From positions 7,912 through 18,313 of the forward strand of contig JAGOCU010000008.1 of NCBI GenBank assembly GCA_017998555.1: a stretch of 10,402 nucleotides of DNA, read 5' to 3'. Position 1 is the first letter of the stretch. Every line of letters begins with the position of its first letter. Below, one piece after another: positions 7,001-10,402 of this stretch. Position numbers and translations under genes: made by a program. The notes beneath the pieces are model-generated. The model worked only from the letters and a program-made list of their open reading frames with translations. It was not told where the DNA came from and did no database searches. This DNA is from Thermoflexales bacterium (GTDB lineage: Bacteria > Chloroflexota > Anaerolineae > J036 > Brachytrichaceae).

Positions 7001-10000
7001 CACTGACGGAGGCCTTGCCATCGGCCCCGGTCCGCACGCTCCGGGTCAGCACGGGGGTGTCCCGTGGCACCGAGTCGTATTCGCGATTGCCGGCCGCGTC
7101 TTCAATCTGGGTGGTGAACCACTCTCGGCGGGTGAGCACGATCTGCGTTTCCGTGTCGGGCACGGGTTTCCCCTGGGTGTCAACTGTGATGACCAGGGCC
7201 TTGGTCTGTCCGCCCGCTTTGGCGACGTAATCCTCGGTTGTGATGCCGTAGTAGATCGGACCCTTGTGGGCGACCATCTCTGCGCGGGCCGAGACGGAAG
7301 CGTCGTCGGCGTCGGTGACACTGGCCTCGAGGACCAGGGTGGCGCCGTTCTTTCGCCTGGCGATGTCGATCGGCACGTCGATGACCAATCGGCCGTCCGG
7401 GCCGATCACGCCGGTGCCGCTGGCGACGGGTTCGTTGAAGCCGGGGCCGCGCCCGAAGCTGAAGTAGTCGTAGTCATCAAAGGCGTAATTGCCTTCGCCC
7501 GCATACCGGCTGAAGAAGAAGTCGCGCTGGAGCAGTGACCATTCGACCTTTGCCCCAGCCACGTTTCCACCAAAGAAATAGCGCGCTTCGATCACCGCGG
7601 TAACGGTCCCGTTCCCGACGATGTCGGTCCGGGCGGGGGTAACGCTGACCTCGAACTCCGGGCGACGATAGGTCGCGACCTGGAAGCCCACGGCCCCATA
7701 GACGCTGAATCCGCCTTCGCGCTGCCCCGTCGCTGCGATTGGCGCGGGTCCGCGTACGGCGATGTTGTAGTAGCCCGTCCCGGCGCTGTTGTCGAGCATC
7801 ACCGCGCCGGAGAAAGTGCCCGCCGGCGAGAGCGAAAGGGTGGCGCTGAAGATCTGCTGGCCCTGGTCGTTCGAGGCGATGATGTCGACGGCGCCCGGCG
7901 CGGCGGCCAGGCTGTAGCGCGCGTCATCGTCGTCGCGCAGCGCGCCCTTGAAGTAGACCATCTGGCCGGGCCGGTAGATCGGACGATCCGTGTAGACATA
8001 GGCCCGCAGCGACTCCTCGCCAAAGCGGGTGGGCAGGTTGAAGTCCCACGGCTCAATCCCGCTTGCCCAACGACTTAGTCCCACACCAAACCGGGCGTCA
8101 CCGGGCTGGCCGACGATGGCATACACCGGCGGGGAGGATTGCATCGACGTGGGCGACACCCAGGCCGCGATGCCGTCGGCGGAGCTGCGCGTTTCCGCGC
8201 CGCCCAGCAGGTCGAAGCCCTCGCCGCGCAGGGCCACCGAGACGTTGGCGACGGGTTTGCCCGTGGCCAGATCGGTCACCCAGGCCAGCGCGTCGCGCTC
8301 GCCATTCTTGACCGCAACCTGCAGGTTGCTGACAATCAGGATATGGCGCTGCTCGCCATCGGTCCGCAGCTCGGGGGCCGAAGCCGTGAGCAGGTAAATT
8401 CCGGGCGCCAGCGCGCCGCCGTCCGCGGCGGGCGCGATGCGATACACGGCCGACTCGTTCAGCCCGGCTTCGGAGCGCTGGATCCAGGTCCGCACCCGGC
8501 GCTCGGGGATCAGGCTGCGAAACGTTTCATATGCCCGATCGGGGCCGGTCATCTGATAGAACTCCTGCAGGCTCAGGGCATACAGGCTGAAGTTCAGCTG
8601 GCTGACGTTGCGATACGACGAGAACAGGCGGGTCGGCGCGCCGGCGTTGTAGGTGCCCACCTGGGCCCTTGTCTGCAGGGCGAAATAAGGCGGGAGCTTG
8701 TCCGTCGTGAACGAGATCTGCGTGTCGCGCCCGAGCGTTTGACCGTACTTGTCGGCGATGGCCGCGCCAAAGGTGACTGTGTAGCGTTTTGACGGTTCGA
8801 ACGGACCGTTGATGACAAAACTCCGGTCAAACTGGTTGTAGTAGCTGTAGACCCGGGTGAGCGAGATGGGAGGTTCGAAACGAACGTTGGGCATCACCGT
8901 TTCGGGCAGGATGGGCGACGTGAAGCGCGCCTGCACGCCGCTGCCGGTGGACCAGTTCGTCGCGCCGTTCGCCGGCCGGGTGGACTGGATGGCCAGATTC
9001 AGCAGGGTGCGAAAGGTGATCCCGGCGTTGTTTTGGGTGCCGGCGCCGGCTCGTCCGCGCGCGCCGGCCTTGACCGACACGCTATAGCTGGTGTTGCGTT
9101 CAAACAGCGCATCGGGCCAGAAGCCCAGCACTTCGCCCGTCTGGGCCAGGGCGGGTTGTCCCTCGGGCAGGCGCGCCGGCGCGGGGCCGCCTTCGCTCGC
9201 TGGCGCTTCATTCGCCCAGCGGAAGGAGCCCTTCACGGCGGGGATGATTGAGAAGGCCGCTTCGGCGCTGGCATGGTCCATCTTCTGGCTGAATGTCACG
9301 CTGATCGGCTGGCGCAGGTCCACGTCGATGGTCTGCGATGGGTTGAACTTCTTGACGATGGGAGCGGCGACGCTGAAGGTCCAGACGTAGTCCTCCTTGA
9401 GCACGGCGCCGGTCGTATCCTTGAGCCCCGCCGCCACGGTTCCGCGATAGGCCACGCCGGCCAGCAGCGCCTGGGCGGGGCGGAAGACATAGATGCTGGT
9501 ATTCAGCCACTCGCCGCGGCCCTCGAGGGCGGGCGAGAACGAGACCGGGTTGGGAAGGGCCGCCTGCTGGTCGAGCAGGGTCAGGGCGACGACCGGGCGG
9601 TTGAAGAGCAGGGTGATGCCGGTGTCCGCCGACACGTCGGCGGCCTTGTCGCCGGGCAGGGTCTGGGCGACAAAGAGCCCGCCCACCGCGTTGACTTTGA
9701 AGTTCTCAACCTTGCCCAGCTTCAGACCACGGGCGCTCTTGGCGGTGTCTGCGACATCCACCTCCACCGATGTGGCGGCTTCCCAGCCCGCCGGCGGGGT
9801 GATGGTGACGGCGTTGTCACGGGTCCACACGAAGGTGGACCCGCTCACGGTCGTGCCATTCGCGCGCACCCGGATGGCCTGTTCGACCGAGGTCCGGTCC
9901 ATGGCCTGGTCGAAGACGAGCGAGATGGGCTTGTCGAGGGCCAGTTCCTCGCCCCGGGCGGGCGAGCGGTCGACGACGATCGGGTTGCCGAGCGGACGCG

Positions 10001-10136
10001 GGGTGGCCGTCGGGGCGACCGCGACAGGTGTTGCCGGCACGGGCGTGGGCGGCCGCACGGTCGGGGTGGGGTTGTTGCAGGCGCTGGCCAGCAGCGCGAA
10101 CGTTGTCAGGATTATTAGGGCGCGTGTGCGAATCAT
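4089..10136 (-). CDS. Alpha-2-macroglobulin-family lipoprotein with four N-terminal Ig-like (Big_5) domains, thioester motif lost
   Basis: This 2015-residue extracytoplasmic lipoprotein starts with the signal peptide MIRTRALIILTTFALLASAC, with lipid-anchored Cys20, followed by a Pro/Thr-rich linker (21-48). Four Ig-like Big_5-type domains lie at about 52-150, 153-256, 259-378 and 381-480. Macroglobulin domains follow, with hallmarks YTDRPIYRPGQMVYFKG (715-731), VATYRRPEFEVSV (820-832) and LSLALVDKAILSLAEP (1227-1242). After a Gly6 linker (1283-1288) comes the A2M core: FKDTAYWSATIET (1302-1314), LPDNLTTWRLDARAIT (1326-1341), PRFFVAGD (1366-1373). The alpha-toroid (thioester-type) domain spans about 1500-1790, and the C-terminal MG10-like domain ends in YFPEVFGRSDGAAF. 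Family members trap or bind proteases; those with a CxEQ thioester also link covalently. Here that site reads YEDNETTASR (1523-1532), so covalent trapping is not expected. The ATG at 10136 is preferred over an in-frame ATG at 10181: it directly precedes the signal peptide and has GGAG 8 nt upstream, and the longer start falls in the predicted -10. No pbpC partner is visible. Confidence 0.93.
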   Translation of the reverse strand: MIRTRALIILTTFALLASACNNPTPTVRPPTPVPATPVAVAPTATPRPLGNPIVVDRSPARGEELALDKPISLVFDQAMDRTSVEQAIRVRANGTTVSGSTFVWTRDNAVTITPPAGWEAATSVEVDVADTAKSARGLKLGKVENFKVNAVGGLFVAQTLPGDKAADVSADTGITLLFNRPVVALTLLDQQAALPNPVSFSPALEGRGEWLNTSIYVFRPAQALLAGVAYRGTVAAGLKDTTGAVLKEDYVWTFSVAAPIVKKFNPSQTIDVDLRQPISVTFSQKMDHASAEAAFSIIPAVKGSFRWANEAPASEGGPAPARLPEGQPALAQTGEVLGFWPDALFERNTSYSVSVKAGARGRAGAGTQNNAGITFRTLLNLAIQSTRPANGATNWSTGSGVQARFTSPILPETVMPNVRFEPPISLTRVYSYYNQFDRSFVINGPFEPSKRYTVTFGAAIADKYGQTLGRDTQISFTTDKLPPYFALQTRAQVGTYNAGAPTRLFSSYRNVSQLNFSLYALSLQEFYQMTGPDRAYETFRSLIPERRVRTWIQRSEAGLNESAVYRIAPAADGGALAPGIYLLTASAPELRTDGEQRHILIVSNLQVAVKNGERDALAWVTDLATGKPVANVSVALRGEGFDLLGGAETRSSADGIAAWVSPTSMQSSPPVYAIVGQPGDARFGVGLSRWASGIEPWDFNLPTRFGEESLRAYVYTDRPIYRPGQMVYFKGALRDDDDARYSLAAAPGAVDIIASNDQGQQIFSATLSLSPAGTFSGAVMLDNSAGTGYYNIAVRGPAPIAATGQREGGFSVYGAVGFQVATYRRPEFEVSVTPARTDIVGNGTVTAVIEARYFFGGNVAGAKVEWSLLQRDFFFSRYAGEGNYAFDDYDYFSFGRGPGFNEPVASGTGVIGPDGRLVIDVPIDIARRKNGATLVLEASVTDADDASVSARAEMVAHKGPIYYGITTEDYVAKAGGQTKALVITVDTQGKPVPDTETQIVLTRREWFTTQIEDAAGNREYDSVPRDTPVLTRSVRTGADGKASVSVDVKDGGEYRLVASATTPGGPRGAAFVYVSSQAGAYVTWRVNNNDRIDIKADKAAYKVGDTAKILVPSPFSGTVTALVTVERGRILSTRLVTLRTNSDIIEVPVDASMAPNAYVSVMIVKGIDERGGLPAFRLGYASFKVDPGAFALTIELKPDRTTYRPRDTVTYDIRVTDVNGQPVQAELSLALVDKAILSLAEPNSIGILDYFYGARGLGIHTASSLSVNVDRVTAALAAEYGKGGGGGGLASAADGVFTRENFKDTAYWSATIETNVAGEARAQIVLPDNLTTWRLDARAITRDTKVGQATNDVVSSKPLLVRPVVPRFFVAGDSVTIGAVVNNNTNTDIETDISIEAKGVRVTSPLSQKATVKAGLTARVDWVVIAEDAAAADLTFSAKGSSYQDSAKPGLATAPGGGIPILRYSAPENIGTAGDLSEPGKRLELLGLPQRLDTGRGSLEIQVDASLASATGSGRLALERSLYEDNETTASRLLAALAEMSIPGRSMTAARADAMESVQRLLNYQLSSGGWCWWRNEQCQANVTISAWAYMALAKARRAGLSVDPGELSRAERFVRGTLVSVGAPTTARVANQQAFVTFVLAETGATGIQPQLNLLYEQREKLDYWARALVAMSIATLNPTDSTLRSRSQTMLGDLANAGIASATGLSWQEKQPDWYNFASNTRTTAMVLLAFARLDPSNALLPNAVRWLMVARQGDTWETNQEIAWAVVALTEWMKASGELNADYDWRVTLNDDSVLNGKASAETLATPSTLTIDVSKLLRGQTNQIGFERGAGTGRMYYTARLKAFVPADTAKAVNRGITIARKYELADCQPEAGKPCPAVTSAKIGQTVRVRLTVVAPSDLYFVRLSDAFPAGMEAVDSSLLTTAQAGTAAESAPSFGSSRGWGWWWFGNKDLRDERIDVYADTLPRGTYEYTYLLRAGLAGQFQAIPALIEQRYFPEVFGRSDGAAFRIER

Positions 10137-10144
10137 GTCTCTAT

Positions 10145-10148
10145 CTCC
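10145..10148 (-). promoter_or_regulatory. Ribosome binding site GGAG for the macroglobulin gene
   Basis: GGAG on the minus strand lies 8 nt before the ATG at 10136. It supports this start over the in-frame ATG at 10181, which has no comparable site and would put a charged stretch (KRDGLTSRFGDRD) before the signal peptide. Confidence 0.8.
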
Positions 10149-10149
10149 A

Positions 10150-10175
10150 AAGCGTGACGTAAGTCCGTCACGCTT
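10150..10175. promoter_or_regulatory. Perfect 10-6-10 palindrome, candidate operator or 5'-leader hairpin
   Basis: AAGCGTGACG (10150-10159) and CGTCACGCTT (10166-10175) are exact reverse complements separated by 6 nt. The palindrome lies between the predicted -10 and the ribosome binding site and would cover about +1 to +25 of the macroglobulin transcript. This suits a dimeric repressor operator; as RNA it would be a stable hairpin just 1 nt upstream of GGAG, which could modulate translation. Which of the two, and which protein, cannot be told from the sequence. SARP proteins usually bind direct repeats, so the neighbouring regulator is not an obvious candidate. Confidence 0.6.
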
Positions 10176-10179
10176 GACC

Positions 10180-10209
10180 ATTATGCGTCCGCTAGCTTAA
10201 TTGCGTCAG
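10180..10209 (-). promoter_or_regulatory. Candidate sigma-70-type promoter of the macroglobulin gene
   Basis: On the minus strand CTGACG (10209-10204) and CATAAT (10185-10180) are separated by 18 nt. They match the housekeeping consensus at 4 of 6 and 5 of 6 positions. The start point would be near 10173, giving a leader of about 37 nt that contains the palindrome and the GGAG site. The arrangement is coherent, but promoter calls from sequence alone are weak. Confidence 0.5.
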
Positions 10210-10402
10210 GGCGGGTGGCCGTCGCCCATCCTGCGATTCCCTGACGGAGGGGATCCATCCGCAGATTCCGCAGATTTCCGCCGATTGGGGATTGGGATGG
10301 ATGATGCGATCTGCAACAAGAAGGAATCGGCGGAAATCGGCGGAATCTGTGGACAAAACCTGCCGCGCCCGTGACGGGCCGAGCGGGCTCGGACCTGGAT
10401 CT
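10210..10402. other. Right-edge intergenic sequence with repeats, no credible gene
   Basis: Besides the inverted repeat at 10258-10353, this stretch holds an 8-bp inverted pair CGTCAGGG/CCCTGACG (10204-10211 and 10239-10246, the left arm overlapping the -35) and two adjacent small GC-rich hairpins, GCCCG-TGA-CGGGC (10367-10379) and CCGAG-CGGG-CTCGG (10379-10392), without a T-tract. All three minus-strand frames stay open into the window edge, but their translations are repetitive (NLRNLR, ICGICG) and follow the repeat units rather than a protein family. Confidence 0.55.
10258..10353. repeat. Imperfect inverted repeat made of tandem 9-10-bp units (REP/MITE-like)
   Basis: The arms 10258-10286 and 10325-10353 are 29 bp long and pair with two mismatches around a 38-nt centre. 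Each arm is itself a short tandem array: CCGCAGATT, CCGCAGATT, then TCCGCCGATT on the left, and the reverse-complement units AATCGGCGGA, AATCGGCGG and AATCTGTGGA on the right. From memory, arrays of this CCGCAGATT type are dispersed between genes in many Chloroflexota, Planctomycetota and related genomes and give false translations such as ICGICG. No transposase and no convincing target-site duplication (only CA on both sides) is seen. It may be a non-autonomous mobile hairpin or a REP-like element. Confidence 0.75.

Noticed and set aside
9273..10118. A long plus-strand open frame (281 residues) opposite the macroglobulin gene.
   Set aside because: It lies antisense to clearly conserved Ig-like domains, is rich in His, Arg and Gly, and is the usual shadow of a high-GC gene.
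10137..10181. An upstream in-frame ATG at 10181 that would lengthen the macroglobulin protein by 15 residues.
   Set aside because: It overlaps the predicted -10 element, has no ribosome binding site and would place charged residues before a normal lipoprotein signal peptide.
10367..10392. Two adjacent small GC-rich hairpins as a possible terminator of a gene beyond the right edge.
   Set aside because: The stems are only 5 bp with no T-tract on either strand, as expected by chance in GC-rich DNA.
10181..10402. Minus-strand frames open from the window edge toward the macroglobulin gene, which could be the tail of a gene beyond the window.
   Set aside because: All three frames are open because the DNA is GC-rich, and the translations are repeat-derived (NLRNLR, ICGICG). 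Nothing resembles a protein family.
1..10402. CRISPR array, tRNA, rRNA, insertion sequence or transposase.
   Set aside because: I found no spaced direct repeats, no tRNA-like or rRNA-like sequence and no transposase motifs in any part of the window.

Overview
The window looks like a piece of a high-GC (roughly two-thirds G+C by eye) bacterial chromosome, most likely from the phylum Chloroflexota. Three things suggest this: a lipoprotein whose mature N-terminus is a Pro/Thr-rich linker (TPTVRPPTPVPATP), a DUF4013 membrane protein, and a regulator that joins a MalT-type NTPase to a SARP/BTAD output module. All three are common in that phylum. The assignment is inferred from gene content and composition, not from a database match. 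Every credible gene lies on the minus strand, so transcription runs from high to low coordinates.

Region by region, in the direction of transcription. (a) 10402-10200 holds no credible gene. It carries a 29-bp imperfect inverted repeat built from tandem 9-10-bp units (10258-10353) and some small GC-rich hairpins. (b) 10209-10137 is the control region of the next gene: a plausible -35/-10 pair, a perfect 10-6-10 palindrome covering the predicted transcription start, and a strong ribosome binding site. (c) 10136-4089 is one very large gene, a 2015-residue alpha-2-macroglobulin-family lipoprotein. It has four N-terminal Ig-like (Big_5-type) domains, and its thioester motif has been replaced. (d) 4088-3812 is intergenic and holds a 25-bp perfect hairpin, probably a terminator, and then the leader of the next gene. 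(e) 3811-1 is a tight same-strand cluster, probably an operon: a STAND/MalT-type NTPase-SARP regulator, a DUF402-CinA(PncC) fusion enzyme (7-nt gap), a DUF4013 membrane protein (26-nt gap) and a DNA methyltransferase (8-nt gap) that runs off the left edge.

The two halves seem functionally separate. The macroglobulin-like protein would sit outside the cytoplasmic membrane and probably acts by binding or trapping proteases or as a surface scaffold. Without the thioester it should not cross-link its targets covalently. The four-gene cluster joins a transcriptional regulator, a predicted nucleotide/NMN-processing enzyme, a small membrane protein and DNA methylation; no known pathway joins these four. 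The most notable points are the DUF402-CinA fusion, the lost thioester in an otherwise complete macroglobulin, the palindrome at its promoter, and the tandem-unit inverted repeat at the right edge.
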